IMG/VR virus record: IMGVR_UViG_3300008117_000335 | Span: 1-27,703 of that record | From: a virus | Length of the DNA: 27,703 nt | Direction: 5' to 3' (one strand) | Part shown: positions 1 to 6,867 of the stretch, piece by piece | Layout of the letters: each line of letters starts with the position of its first letter | How positions within the stretch are numbered: position 1 is the first letter of the stretch | Translations under genes and position numbers: made by a program | Notes under the pieces: model-generated | Told to the model about the DNA's origin: nothing | The model's database searches: none | What the model saw: the letters and a program-made list of their open reading frames with translations, nothing else

Positions 1-226
1 TTTCTCTATATGCTGCCATTGCTCTTTGTCTAGCTAGCCACAATCTAAATTTTACATAATCTGATAAATCATCGTCTTCAACAAGTTTACCAAATGTATG
101 TGATCTTAGATTGCGTCCAAATGTAATTTCATCATCAACGACAAAACTATCACTGTCTTCTAGATCTCGATTACTTAGCGGCTGGCTTTGCGTCTGCTTT
201 AGGTGCGTCTTTCTTAGCAGGCTCAC
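1..226 (-). CDS. Partial unidentified protein, cut by left edge; start unclear
   Basis: A leftward reading frame is open from the window edge up to about position 370 and looks protein-like between about 1 and 178. It encodes an acidic stretch (LEDSDSFVVDDEITFGR) followed by KLVEDDDLSDYVKFRLW and ARQRAMAAYRE, running off the edge. No ATG precedes this part. The only plausible near starts are non-ATG; a GTG at 224-226 is used here as a placeholder. The upstream portion overlaps the AKP-rich gene in another frame, so the true start may lie after that gene's stop at a codon I cannot identify, or the frame may be a decayed 5' end. I do not recognise the family. The amino acid composition is that of a genuine soluble protein rather than a shadow frame. 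Confidence concerns coding status only. Confidence 0.4.
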   Translation of the reverse strand, partial: MSLLRKTHLKQTQSQPLSNRDLEDSDSFVVDDEITFGRNLRSHTFGKLVEDDDLSDYVKFRLWLARQRAMAAYRE

Positions 227-392
227 TTTTGGCAGGCTTTTTCTCGTCCTTTTTGGCTTCTGCCTTAGCTGGTGCAGTAGCACTTGCTGCTGGTGCTGCT
301 GGCTTAACTTCTTCTTTCTTAGCAGCAGGTGCCTGGGCAAATGCTGATACTGCAAACAATGATGCTACTACGATTGCGATTGCTGATTTCAT
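171..392 (-). CDS. Small secreted Ala/Lys/Pro-rich protein with signal peptide
   Basis: The 73-residue product starts with a textbook Sec signal peptide: MKSA, a hydrophobic core IAIVVASLFAVSA and a likely cleavage after AFA or AFAQ near residue 19-20. The mature ~54 residues consist almost wholly of Ala, Lys, Pro, Glu and Asp in KPAA/KKDE/PAKK-type repeats, so they are highly charged, cationic and probably disordered. Export to the periplasm is inferred. This style of short AQAPAAKK protein is familiar from Betaproteobacteria genomes and is unusual in a virion-gene neighbourhood; acquisition from the host is a reasonable inference. It sits alone, downstream of a strong terminator, so it needs its own promoter. 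The leader has no clear Shine-Dalgarno (only an A-rich stretch before ATG). The role is unknown: possibilities are an envelope-binding or lysis-related peptide, or a nucleic-acid or LPS-binding polycation. Confidence 0.8.
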   Translation of the reverse strand: MKSAIAIVVASLFAVSAFAQAPAAKKEEVKPAAPAASATAPAKAEAKKDEKKPAKSEPAKKDAPKADAKPAAK

Positions 393-431
393 TTTAAAGT
401 TTCTTTATGTTATACGCAAAGAATTGTCCCT

Positions 432-448
432 GCGTATATATATAACGC
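432..448. repeat. AT-core inverted repeat upstream of the AKP-rich gene
   Basis: GCGT and ACGC flank nine alternating A/T bases, forming a near-perfect palindrome about 40 bases before the start codon at 392. On the minus strand this stretch supplies TATATA/TATACG hexamers with a weak TTGTAG 14-16 bases upstream, so it may be the promoter region or an operator of that gene. The promoter match is poor and the assignment is tentative. Confidence 0.3.
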
Positions 449-480
449 TGTAGCCTACAATTCCGTTGACAACTGATTTA

Positions 481-507
481 GCCAAAAGAAAGGGCACCTA
501 AGTGCCC
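481..507 (-). terminator. Rho-independent terminator after the virion gene ending at 550
   Basis: On the minus strand a perfect 6-bp stem GGGCAC/GTGCCC encloses a 4-base loop and is followed at once by TTTCTTTT. It lies about 40 bases beyond the stop codon at 550 and closes the leftward late operon. It also insulates the AKP-rich gene from that operon. Confidence 0.85.
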
Positions 508-549
508 AATCTAATAGAGTTAACTAGACTCTAACTGCTACGAACAATC

Positions 550-1464
550 TTAATAGCCTGCAAGTTCCCTAATACGAGCCAATTCTGCAATCTGTGGATC
601 TTGTTGTTGTGGTGCCATTCTTTCTACCATTTTGCGAGCAATCATTTCTGCCTGTTCACCAAACTTCTTGCCTACCATAATAGAAACGCCTTCTGGACCT
701 TTAGGGAATGTTCCTGATTCACGATCATAAAAACTGTGAATAAATTCTGCAAGTTCTTGTACATTCATTGCCTTCTTTATACCTTGCTGTGCTAGATGTT
801 TAGCCTTAGAATACTCTTGACCATGCTTACCAGGTGTCACTGGCTTGCTTGGTGTTGGATCCGGATCAAATGGGGGATCATCATCTTTTTCACCGGGTTC
901 ATTATCAGCTTCGCCCATTCCTAATTCTTGTTTTCTACGTGCTAGGCCTGCTGAGCTTGTTGGAGATTTAGTTTTTTCATCTTCTAGATCCGTTAGAGTC
1001 ATTGGATCTTCGCCTTTTTGTTTACGTAGATATGCTGGAACATCACTTTTGTTAGGACCGTCTGCTGCTTCTTGAGGTAATTCCTCGCCTTCTGGCGGTT
1101 GTTCACCGGCCGGCTCTTCTTCTTGGAAGTCGCCAAAGTCTAGGCCTTCAAGTGCCTCTGGCACATTAGATTCTAACCAATCTTTGACTAGTCCTCTAAC
1201 ATCTGCATCTGGATCCAATTTTGCTGCTTCTTTAATCTCTTTGAATAGTGTAGGATCTTCAATGATGCCTTTTAGACTTTCAATGGCATTACTACCGTCG
1301 ACTCCAACGGAAAATGCTTGTCCTACTAGTTCTTGTAATTCTTGTTTTGCTGTCTGTTGTTCTTCTGGATCTTGACTAGCAATAGCAGAATCTTCGCCTA
1401 ACCCTATAACCCAAGATTCAAAACGATCAAACTCTGAATGGTCTATACAAGACTGGGAACACAT
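550..1464 (-). CDS. T4-like virion or prohead-associated protein, C-terminal part
   Basis: This 304-residue acidic protein has low-complexity Glu/Pro/Gln/Asp stretches around residues 110-220. A better conserved tail (roughly 230-304) has an AEFIHSFYDRESGTFPKGPEGV segment and a helical, methionine-rich end. I associate this tail with uncharacterised T4-like cyanophage virion proteins, from memory and not verified. The ATG at 1464 lies inside the 3' end of the preceding gene in the +1 frame and has no good Shine-Dalgarno. Its first residues (MCSQSCID) look unconserved, while the sequence becomes protein-like from HSEFDRFESWV. Reading straight from the preceding gene with one base skipped gives VLYR-HSEFDRFESWV. 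The two reading frames may therefore be one gene split by a frame change. Function is unknown; a structural or scaffold role is inferred from its position behind gp17. Confidence 0.75.
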   Translation of the reverse strand: MCSQSCIDHSEFDRFESWVIGLGEDSAIASQDPEEQQTAKQELQELVGQAFSVGVDGSNAIESLKGIIEDPTLFKEIKEAAKLDPDADVRGLVKDWLESNVPEALEGLDFGDFQEEEPAGEQPPEGEELPQEAADGPNKSDVPAYLRKQKGEDPMTLTDLEDEKTKSPTSSAGLARRKQELGMGEADNEPGEKDDDPPFDPDPTPSKPVTPGKHGQEYSKAKHLAQQGIKKAMNVQELAEFIHSFYDRESGTFPKGPEGVSIMVGKKFGEQAEMIARKMVERMAPQQQDPQIAELARIRELAGY

Positions 1465-2425
1465 TTTTAATATCTTCTTTGAAGTTTCTAACTGTGAATT
1501 TTTCTGTAAACTCTTCTACAAATTCTTGTGGAACTTCTTCTTGTGGCTGTGCCTGGAATGATTCACGATATTGTTCGTAATGACTTTGCTTGCTCATTGC
1601 CTTGATTTGTTCACGCAATTTGTTTAATTGCTCTGCTGATCTTTCTACAACATTATTAGTTTCTGAATTCATTAAGTCATTACGCACAACATAATTGCCA
1701 AAGCTCTTTAGTTGAGCAATTTCTTCACTCATGTTGATAATACTTTTGCCAAGATCGTCGTAAGGAACACCACCGTTGGCCACATGTCTCTGCATTGCAC
1801 GAGCGCCTGCTAGGTGAATGAACGGATACTTAAAACGTTCACCGTCTTGATTTTCCACAAACAGTCCAGAAATGTTTCTGCTTCTAGCACCGGGTGCTGC
1901 ATCATCCATAACTGCTTGACTGTGTTTGATAATTAGACGTGTATCCATTAACTTTTGATAACTAACGGTCTTTGATCCGTATAGTGCGCTTTCACTCATA
2001 ATGCTTTCTCCAACAGGTTTAACCACTGTGTTTGGTTGTTCTTTAGGTTGATTGTTTTGACTTAGAAATTCATAATCTCGTTGATCTAGATTATCTTTAG
2101 CAATATCTCTAGTGTCAAACGCCATTAGTCTACGCTTGGCAAACTGTCTTAACTCTTTTAAAAATCCGTACCAATTTGTTTTTTGATTGCCGTCCATTGA
2201 CTCTGTAATTCCTGTAGAGAAATATACCTTCAGTGAACTTTGTTCTGCTAGGCTAATACTAACATGTCCAATGGCTGTTTCACCTTCCATATAATCAAAA
2301 TCAAAGAAGCGAGCATCCTCGGGATTGATAGTGATAGCGCCGCTACTATCGCCTAATTTTAGGCCTTTGAAGCGGCTTCTAATTTTATAGAATAAATCGG
2401 TGGCTATATTGTTTGTTGCGTCCAT
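1427..2425 (-). CDS. T4-like virion protein, N-terminal part (conserved, unknown function)
   Basis: The 332-residue product begins MDATNNIATDLFYKIRSRF. The first half has FFDFDYMEGE, WYGFLKELRQFAKRRL and ARDIAKDNLDQRDYEFL-like segments. The second half has GARSRNISGLFVENQDGERF, KYPFIHLAGARAM and RHVANGG. I recognise this architecture as a conserved, uncharacterised virion protein of T4-like marine phages; I cannot give a T4 gene number. The start was moved from an upstream TTG at 2440 to the ATG at 2423-2425, because the late-promoter box TAAATA sits exactly 5 bases upstream and would lie inside the longer version. It starts just after the gp17 stop at 2437. It ends in FKEDIKNVFPVLYRPFRV, where a +1 change would lead into the next gene. 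Structural role inferred. Confidence 0.85.
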   Translation of the reverse strand: MDATNNIATDLFYKIRSRFKGLKLGDSSGAITINPEDARFFDFDYMEGETAIGHVSISLAEQSSLKVYFSTGITESMDGNQKTNWYGFLKELRQFAKRRLMAFDTRDIAKDNLDQRDYEFLSQNNQPKEQPNTVVKPVGESIMSESALYGSKTVSYQKLMDTRLIIKHSQAVMDDAAPGARSRNISGLFVENQDGERFKYPFIHLAGARAMQRHVANGGVPYDDLGKSIINMSEEIAQLKSFGNYVVRNDLMNSETNNVVERSAEQLNKLREQIKAMSKQSHYEQYRESFQAQPQEEVPQEFVEEFTEKFTVRNFKEDIKNVFPVLYRPFRV

Positions 2426-2438
2426 AGTTATATTTATC
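2426..2438 (-). promoter_or_regulatory. Late promoter box GATAAATA, 5 bases before ATG 2425
   Basis: TAAATA occupies 2431-2436 on the minus strand, followed by TAACT and then ATG. It matches the core of the T4 late promoter TATAAATA. With T4 spacing, transcription would begin at the A of ATG, giving a leaderless mRNA. It overlaps the gp17 stop codon region. Confidence 0.75.
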
Positions 2439-4023
2439 AAAAACCACTAGACACAAATATCGGCATTGGCATTTGATCTTCGGTTATTTTTTCTGTCATT
2501 TTTTCGTAGATCTTGGGATCCCAGTCTGATAATATGCCAGCCATTCTTATGATTAGTAGCATAGCACTTACTAGGTCGTCGTGTTCGCCTGTTTTTGCGC
2601 CAAATCCTACTCCGTGTGCTACGAACGTCTTTAATTCAGAAATTAAGGGTTTACTAGAAATTTTCATTTTTCCTGTTTCTAACATGTGTTTAACCTGGCT
2701 ACAAGCAGTGATTTTTGACTTGTGAGTAGTATTAAATCCTTTTCTGAATTTGCGTACATGACCCTTACGAATCGGCTCAGAAAGGAATAAACCTGGAAAA
2801 TTCTCTTCACCTATGTTATTGATCACAATTAGAGCAGCTTCACCTAGAGTGTTATTTTCCACCGAATAGTATAGCTGAGGAGCACTGCCTTTTTCCATAC
2901 CACGGTCTTGAATGTACTTGCATATTTCTCGTAGATGTTTAACCTGTGCTTGTATAGGAGTTAGATTATGTCGCCACTCTGCTACCTGTTCCATACTAGG
3001 CATTTCAAATACTTGAATAGCACCATAGTCTCCACCTGTGCCTAAGCTAGGATCTAACGACACTAGGTATGTTGCCCTAGGATCAATGTCTTTGTACCAG
3101 CGGGTTTGACCCATGGTCATTATAGGATCAATACCTTTCATTTCTGCAAGACGTACTGCGTTGATTAGCGTTTCGTCAAAAATCAAGAACTCGCAATCAA
3201 ACTCACGGCGGAAACGTTCTTCACCAATCTTACTACGCTCAGTTTGTGCCCATTTGTCATCGCGGTCTGGATGCTCTGCCCAATGTGCAAAGAACGAAGC
3301 AAATCCGTTTTGACCTAATTTTTGTTCGTTGCCAAACTCATCAAACTTCTTATTAGCTTCTGTCCAAATAAGCGCAAACTGATCTTCATCACTGTTTGGG
3401 GTTGATGTAATAATACACTTACCACCTGTTGATAATGTAGGTGATAGTGCAGTCCAGAACTCTTTGGCTTTTTCTGGTGGTTGCACAAACGCAAACTCGT
3501 CACAATAAATTAACGAAAGAGATTTACCACGACCTGTATTTTCTGTAGTAGTTGTTGCCTGTATACGTGCGCCATTATCATATTCAATGGTGTTTCTATT
3601 ATAACTGTGTACCCCAGCACGAATAAAGTCGGGCAAGTTTTCATAACCATATCGATAGCGGTTCATAATATCTTGCGCACCTTCATACTTGTGAGCAGCA
3701 ATTAACACCTGTGCTTCTGGAATAAACATTGTATACCATAATAGATAACCAGTAGCACACGTGGTCTTGCCCATCTGTCTAGGCAACATGGCAATACACT
3801 GTTTATTATTGTGATAAGATTCAATTAGACGTTCTTGATATTCATAGGGCTCAAAGGGAATTGAACCTCGAACAGGATGTTGAATTTTTAAAAAGTTTTT
3901 ACAAAAATACAATGGACCAGTTATAGGATCCATGCAGGCTTCAAGATGCTTGACTTCCTCTAGGGTATACCTTTGAGGAGCATGAGCTTTCTTAATTAAT
4001 ACGCCATCTAATGATTTTGACAT
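2437..4023 (-). CDS. 17: Terminase large subunit (gp17-like), packaging ATPase and nuclease
   Basis: This 528-residue DNA packaging motor carries all expected motifs. Walker A PRQMGKTT is at residues 81-88, Walker B LIYCDE at 171-176, and the coupling motif TSTP near 206-209. The C-terminal RNase H-fold nuclease has acidic residues SLDPS (D324), GGD (D332), YSVENN (E389) and GEHDD (D482/D483). T4 gp17 uses D401, E458 and D542 in equivalent places. It translocates DNA into the prohead through the portal and cuts the concatemer when the head is full. It is slightly shorter than T4 gp17 (610). It begins directly after a terminator and a late-promoter box with the ATG 5 bases downstream, and has no Shine-Dalgarno. 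The small subunit gene is nearby at 5572 but separated by two other genes. Confidence 0.97.
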   Translation of the reverse strand: MSKSLDGVLIKKAHAPQRYTLEEVKHLEACMDPITGPLYFCKNFLKIQHPVRGSIPFEPYEYQERLIESYHNNKQCIAMLPRQMGKTTCATGYLLWYTMFIPEAQVLIAAHKYEGAQDIMNRYRYGYENLPDFIRAGVHSYNRNTIEYDNGARIQATTTTENTGRGKSLSLIYCDEFAFVQPPEKAKEFWTALSPTLSTGGKCIITSTPNSDEDQFALIWTEANKKFDEFGNEQKLGQNGFASFFAHWAEHPDRDDKWAQTERSKIGEERFRREFDCEFLIFDETLINAVRLAEMKGIDPIMTMGQTRWYKDIDPRATYLVSLDPSLGTGGDYGAIQVFEMPSMEQVAEWRHNLTPIQAQVKHLREICKYIQDRGMEKGSAPQLYYSVENNTLGEAALIVINNIGEENFPGLFLSEPIRKGHVRKFRKGFNTTHKSKITACSQVKHMLETGKMKISSKPLISELKTFVAHGVGFGAKTGEHDDLVSAMLLIIRMAGILSDWDPKIYEKMTEKITEDQMPMPIFVSSGF

Positions 4024-4036
4024 AGTGTTATTTACA
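4024..4036 (-). promoter_or_regulatory. Late promoter box GTAAATA, 5 bases before gp17 ATG
   Basis: TAAATA is at 4029-4034 on the minus strand, followed by ACACT and ATG. It immediately follows the T-tract of the terminator at 4038-4066, so termination of the upstream operon and initiation of gp17 are only a few bases apart. A leaderless gp17 mRNA is predicted. Confidence 0.75.
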
Positions 4037-4037
4037 T

Positions 4038-4066
4038 AAAAAAAGCACCCCGAAGGATGCTTTTTG
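4038..4066 (-). terminator. Rho-independent terminator with UUCG tetraloop
   Basis: The minus strand reads AAAAAGCATCC-TTCG-GGGTGC followed by TTTTTTT. The loop is the exceptionally stable C(UUCG)G tetraloop. It lies 18 bases beyond the stop at 4084 and ends the gp54-like to unknown-305-aa operon. Since the A and T tracts flank the stem on both sides it could also work weakly on the other strand. Confidence 0.9.
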
Positions 4067-4083
4067 GTATTGCTGTAAACTAA

Positions 4084-5001
4084 TTATTTTTTCAAACGGC
4101 CGTCTTTTTCAGCAGACTTCAACATGGCTGCACGATCTGCATAGCTACCACGCTTGACATCTTTGGCAGCATCTTTTTCACCTTGTGTAGGATTCTTAAC
4201 ATGCTTTAAAGGGTCAAACTTAGCTTCTGCTAAACGAGCACGTAGTTCTTCTTTGATACTAGCACGTAGTTCTTCTTTGCTTTCGTAAGCGCCAGCAGCC
4301 ATAGGATTGTCGCCACGATATGGTTTACCGCTAAAACTTTTCTTTGGCTTGTTTAAGTCGTCGCCGTCTGGAATAGCAGCATCCATGCCGCGATATTCTT
4401 GATCTGGTGCGTCAGTAGGAGCATTACCAAATGCTTCTTCCTTGTCTTTCTTGCCATCTTTTTCGTCGTCTTTTTCCATGTCGTGATCGTCCATGTCATG
4501 ATCGCCGTCGCCGTCACGATCGCCCATAGACTTTTGAATAGAGTCAATGCCTTTATCGTCACGGTCTAGATCACCCATTGGAGGCATATTGTCTGCATCC
4601 ATGTCACTAGGACCACCCATGTTATCTGCATCAGGTTCACTGTGAGGTTCTTTTTTGTCTAAGTCAGGCAACATTTTTAATGGACCTGAATCTAGATTGC
4701 CTAGATCACCTATACCTGGCATTGGTGGTTTGATACTCATAATACTAGGTTCTGCACTAATTGGAGGCATCGCCATTGGTGCTGGTTGATTAATCATGTC
4801 TGGATTGACTTTGGTCATCAACTTCATTAATTCAGCAATGTTGTCCATGCCCTGTGCATTGAGGTTCACGCTCATGCTTGGAGGCGGCTCATCTGGTTTA
4901 GAAGGAATAGTTGGAGCAGGCATTCCCATAGGATCTCCGCAAGCTTCTACTGCTGGTTGGTCAAGCTCGCGCATTCTTTGCATTAATTCATTGAAATTCA
5001 T
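4084..5001 (-). CDS. Acidic, Met/Pro-rich conserved phage protein of unknown function
   Basis: The 305-residue product starts MNFNELMQRMRELDQPAVEACGDP. A VNLNAQGMDNIAELMKLMTKV segment follows near residues 45-65. A long low-complexity middle rich in Met, Pro, Asp and Glu contains a run of alternating Asp (DRDGDGDHDMDDHDM, around 160-180) that resembles tandem EF-hand-like DxDxDG loops. The C-terminus is basic (KSAEKDGRLKK) and includes DPLKHVKNPTQGEKDAAKD. I associate this organisation with uncharacterised proteins beside terminase genes in T4-like marine phages (memory, unverified). A good Shine-Dalgarno (AGGGAG) lies just before ATG and the upstream gene stops one base before it, so translation is probably coupled. 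A scaffold or internal head role is possible but unproven. Confidence 0.85.
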   Translation of the reverse strand: MNFNELMQRMRELDQPAVEACGDPMGMPAPTIPSKPDEPPPSMSVNLNAQGMDNIAELMKLMTKVNPDMINQPAPMAMPPISAEPSIMSIKPPMPGIGDLGNLDSGPLKMLPDLDKKEPHSEPDADNMGGPSDMDADNMPPMGDLDRDDKGIDSIQKSMGDRDGDGDHDMDDHDMEKDDEKDGKKDKEEAFGNAPTDAPDQEYRGMDAAIPDGDDLNKPKKSFSGKPYRGDNPMAAGAYESKEELRASIKEELRARLAEAKFDPLKHVKNPTQGEKDAAKDVKRGSYADRAAMLKSAEKDGRLKK

Positions 5002-5002
5002 A

Positions 5003-5563
5003 TTAACTCCCTAAGGCGCTTTTTACGCCTGTCTTATCAGTTTTGGCCTTAGGCAGTTTATACTCTGACTGACCGTTGTCTTTCTTTTGTTGTTTAGCAA
5101 CTTTGCTTAAATCTTTTAAGAAGCTCTTGTTAAAGTCATCTCCAAAGAAATCTTTGTGTTTGACATTAGCGGCTTCCTTATACTGACTGTCTGTTAATAA
5201 CCCGTCAGCGTTTAAAATTTCTGTTTCACCTTGATCAGTTTCGGAAGATTCGTTGCTGCCTCTTACTCTAAAACAAGTTTCATCTAAGCCCATGCTCTTG
5301 ATATCACTACTGATTTCAGGACCTGTAATTGGGTATTCGCAAGCAACTTCAAATACGTGAACTTCACAGTTCTTCATGGTTGGAAAATCCATGGGCACTG
5401 CCTGGATTGGTGTTGTACTGATTTTTTCCATTTTCATAACTTTACATCTTTCTAGAGATGTTTTCAAGTTTGATTGGAAATCTTCGGGCAAATCACCAGC
5501 AACTTTAATCTTAAAGCTGTATGATTTTTTACCCTCGGCAAGATATTCTTTGAAAGTTTTCAT
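5003..5563 (-). CDS. Conserved T4-like phage protein, unknown function
   Basis: The 186-residue product begins MKTFKEYLAEGKKSYSFKI. The short MKxFxEYLxE N-terminus resembles the leader-like ends of T4-group head or core proteins. A compact alpha/beta part follows (KVAGDLPEDF, PMDFPTMKNCEVHVFEVAC, near 20-95). The C-terminal half is Lys/Asp-rich and probably flexible (FFGDDFNKSFLKDLSKV, KLPKAKTDKTGVKSALGS). No catalytic motif was recognised. It is one of the genes with a late-promoter box exactly 5 bases before ATG, so it can be expressed independently of the upstream gp16 gene. It is followed with a one-base gap by the 305-aa acidic gene. A virion or packaging-associated role is inferred only from its place between gp16 and gp17. 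Confidence 0.85.
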   Translation of the reverse strand: MKTFKEYLAEGKKSYSFKIKVAGDLPEDFQSNLKTSLERCKVMKMEKISTTPIQAVPMDFPTMKNCEVHVFEVACEYPITGPEISSDIKSMGLDETCFRVRGSNESSETDQGETEILNADGLLTDSQYKEAANVKHKDFFGDDFNKSFLKDLSKVAKQQKKDNGQSEYKLPKAKTDKTGVKSALGS

Positions 5564-5576
5564 AGTAGTATTTATG
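5564..5576 (-). promoter_or_regulatory. Late promoter box ATAAATA, 5 bases before ATG 5563
   Basis: TAAATA is at 5569-5574 on the minus strand, followed by CTACT and ATG. It lies at the 3' end of the gp16-like gene, whose stop is at 5572. A leaderless transcript is predicted. Confidence 0.75.
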
Positions 5577-6054
5577 CTTTTCCGCTTAATTTTTTAATAA
5601 GATCGTTACGATCAGTTATTACGTAGCCAACACCGTTAAGAACATCATTTGGATCTTCGTTATTGTCTTTATCTATCTTGTACTTTTTAAGCTGTAGATC
5701 TACAGCCTTTAGTTTTTTTTCAATCTTATTGGTTTTTGCAGTAATTGCATGTCCAAGCATTGAACTTGCAACTTCAAAAATTCGACTGCTATATCGTACT
5801 TCTACATTCATACCCAGATCCATTAGATCGTCATAGGCTTGTTCGGCTTTTGAAGCTAGATTTTCTAACTCGTTATCATCTAGATCGTCAAGCTCTTTGA
5901 TCTGTGGCAGTCCGCGAGTAATTTCAGCTACCGCTTTGTAGCTATCGTCTAGGCTGCGTACTTCAGTATGGTCAACTTTTACTTCTGGAACAACTTCTTC
6001 CTTTGCAGGTTTTGATTCTTCCAAATTAAAAAGCTCTTCTAATTTTTTAGTCAT
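5572..6054 (-). CDS. 16: Terminase small subunit (gp16-like)
   Basis: This 160-residue protein is close to the length of T4 gp16 (164). It has an acidic, variable N-terminus and then a helical core. The core includes DNELENLASKAEQAYDDLMDLG, a segment SRIFEVASSMLGHAITAKTNK and LKAVDLQLKKYKID, the pattern I recognise as the conserved coiled core of gp16-family small terminases in T4-like phages. The family assembles a ring that recognises packaging DNA and regulates gp17. It lies seven bases after the gp4-like gene, and its mRNA leader shows no Shine-Dalgarno. A TAAGTA hexamer 4 bases before ATG resembles, but does not match, the late-promoter rule seen at neighbouring genes. Confidence 0.75.
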   Translation of the reverse strand: MTKKLEELFNLEESKPAKEEVVPEVKVDHTEVRSLDDSYKAVAEITRGLPQIKELDDLDDNELENLASKAEQAYDDLMDLGMNVEVRYSSRIFEVASSMLGHAITAKTNKIEKKLKAVDLQLKKYKIDKDNNEDPNDVLNGVGYVITDRNDLIKKLSGKA

Positions 6055-6061
6055 ACTTTAC

Positions 6062-6502
6062 TTATTTCCGTTTGGAGCCTTGGTGAAAAATATCACCTTC
6101 GTTTACGATTCTAAATCGAATACCTTGTTGTTTGCACCATGCTTGTGCAGCTTCCCATTTTGCCATATTCTTAACATACTGTTGTTGATTGTATTGACTC
6201 TTTCCTACATTTTCCAACCGTGTTTGACTCAATGGTTTTACTTCAATGACCTCTGCATGTTTTTTACCGTTCTTGTCTACGTATACAATAAAAAAATCAG
6301 GAACATATATTGTATATTTTCCTGTTAATGGATCTCTGTATGGAATCTGTATGCTTTCACTAGCCCAGCTCTGTACACCCTGATGTTCGTCTAACATCTT
6401 CATGAAAATAAACTCCCAACTGCTACGAGCCAGTGGTTGTTTCTTTCCTACATATTTGTCGGCATTCTTAACTTCGAAACGCCCTTGTGCAAATTTAGCC
6501 AT
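6062..6502 (-). CDS. 4: Head completion nuclease-like protein (gp4-like)
   Basis: The 146-residue product matches T4 gp4 (150) in size and order of motifs. After a basic N-terminus (KYVGKKQPLARSSWE) the RSSWE box gives E30. IPYRDPLTGK is followed by YVPDF (D69), then HAEVIEVKP with E87 and K89. These form the PD-(D/E)xK-type nuclease core also seen in TnsA-like enzymes. T4 gp4 acts late in head maturation, joining heads to tails after packaging. The ATG overlaps the stop of the upstream 121-aa gene (TAATG), which suggests translational coupling. No separate promoter is seen. Confidence 0.9.
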   Translation of the reverse strand: MAKFAQGRFEVKNADKYVGKKQPLARSSWEFIFMKMLDEHQGVQSWASESIQIPYRDPLTGKYTIYVPDFFIVYVDKNGKKHAEVIEVKPLSQTRLENVGKSQYNQQQYVKNMAKWEAAQAWCKQQGIRFRIVNEGDIFHQGSKRK

Positions 6503-6867
6503 TATGCAAAAATATTTCTAGTTTGATTTAGTTTTTCAAATATATCAACTCGATAGCCTAATGTGCTGGTAGATGATCTGTTATTGTTAAGTATTTCAGC
6601 AACAACGGCACTAATTTGAACTCCGTTGAATGTTTTTAATGTGTCAATGATTTTAAAAACAGGAGTACCGTCAACTTTTGCTTGTTTTAATAATACTTGA
6701 GCAGTTAGTGTTGCGGCATCGTCATCAAACCCTCTGCTTTGAAAAAAAGCAATTGCCGCAGTTACTTCATTGGCACTAAATTCTAAAGGCTGCTGACCAT
6801 ATTGATCAAAAAATAATTTTGTGCCGGCTGCACTATCTTGTTTTACTGGTATTGGTAAACTAGGCAT
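6502..6867 (-). CDS. Small conserved virion-region protein, unknown function
   Basis: The 121-residue product starts MPSLPIPVKQDSAAGTKLFFDQY. It has an AAIAFFQSRGFDDDAATLTAQVLLKQAK segment (about 40-65), then VFKIIDTLKTFNGVQISAVVAEILN and a final LGYRVDIFEKLNQTRNIFA. I recognise this as a small protein that recurs beside baseplate and head-completion genes of T4-like marine phages (unverified recollection); it has no assigned function. It is mostly helical and lacks membrane segments. Both ends are coupled by TAATG overlaps, with the tube-domain gene upstream and gp4 downstream. Its ATG has a Shine-Dalgarno (GGAGA) nine bases before it. Confidence 0.85.
   Translation of the reverse strand: MPSLPIPVKQDSAAGTKLFFDQYGQQPLEFSANEVTAAIAFFQSRGFDDDAATLTAQVLLKQAKVDGTPVFKIIDTLKTFNGVQISAVVAEILNNNRSSTSTLGYRVDIFEKLNQTRNIFA

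Noticed and set aside
229-453. Rightward Ala/Leu-rich frame opposite the AKP-rich gene
   Set aside because: It is the antisense of a low-complexity Ala/Lys gene; the signal peptide and start belong to the minus strand.
2426-2440. TTG start at 2440 for the virion gene behind gp17
   Set aside because: It places the late-promoter box inside the coding region; the ATG at 2425 has the standard 5-base spacing.
6055-6068. TAAGTA box 4 bases before the gp16 ATG as a late promoter
   Set aside because: Mismatch in the core hexamer and a different spacing; a similar TAAGTA before 16893 may be coincidence.
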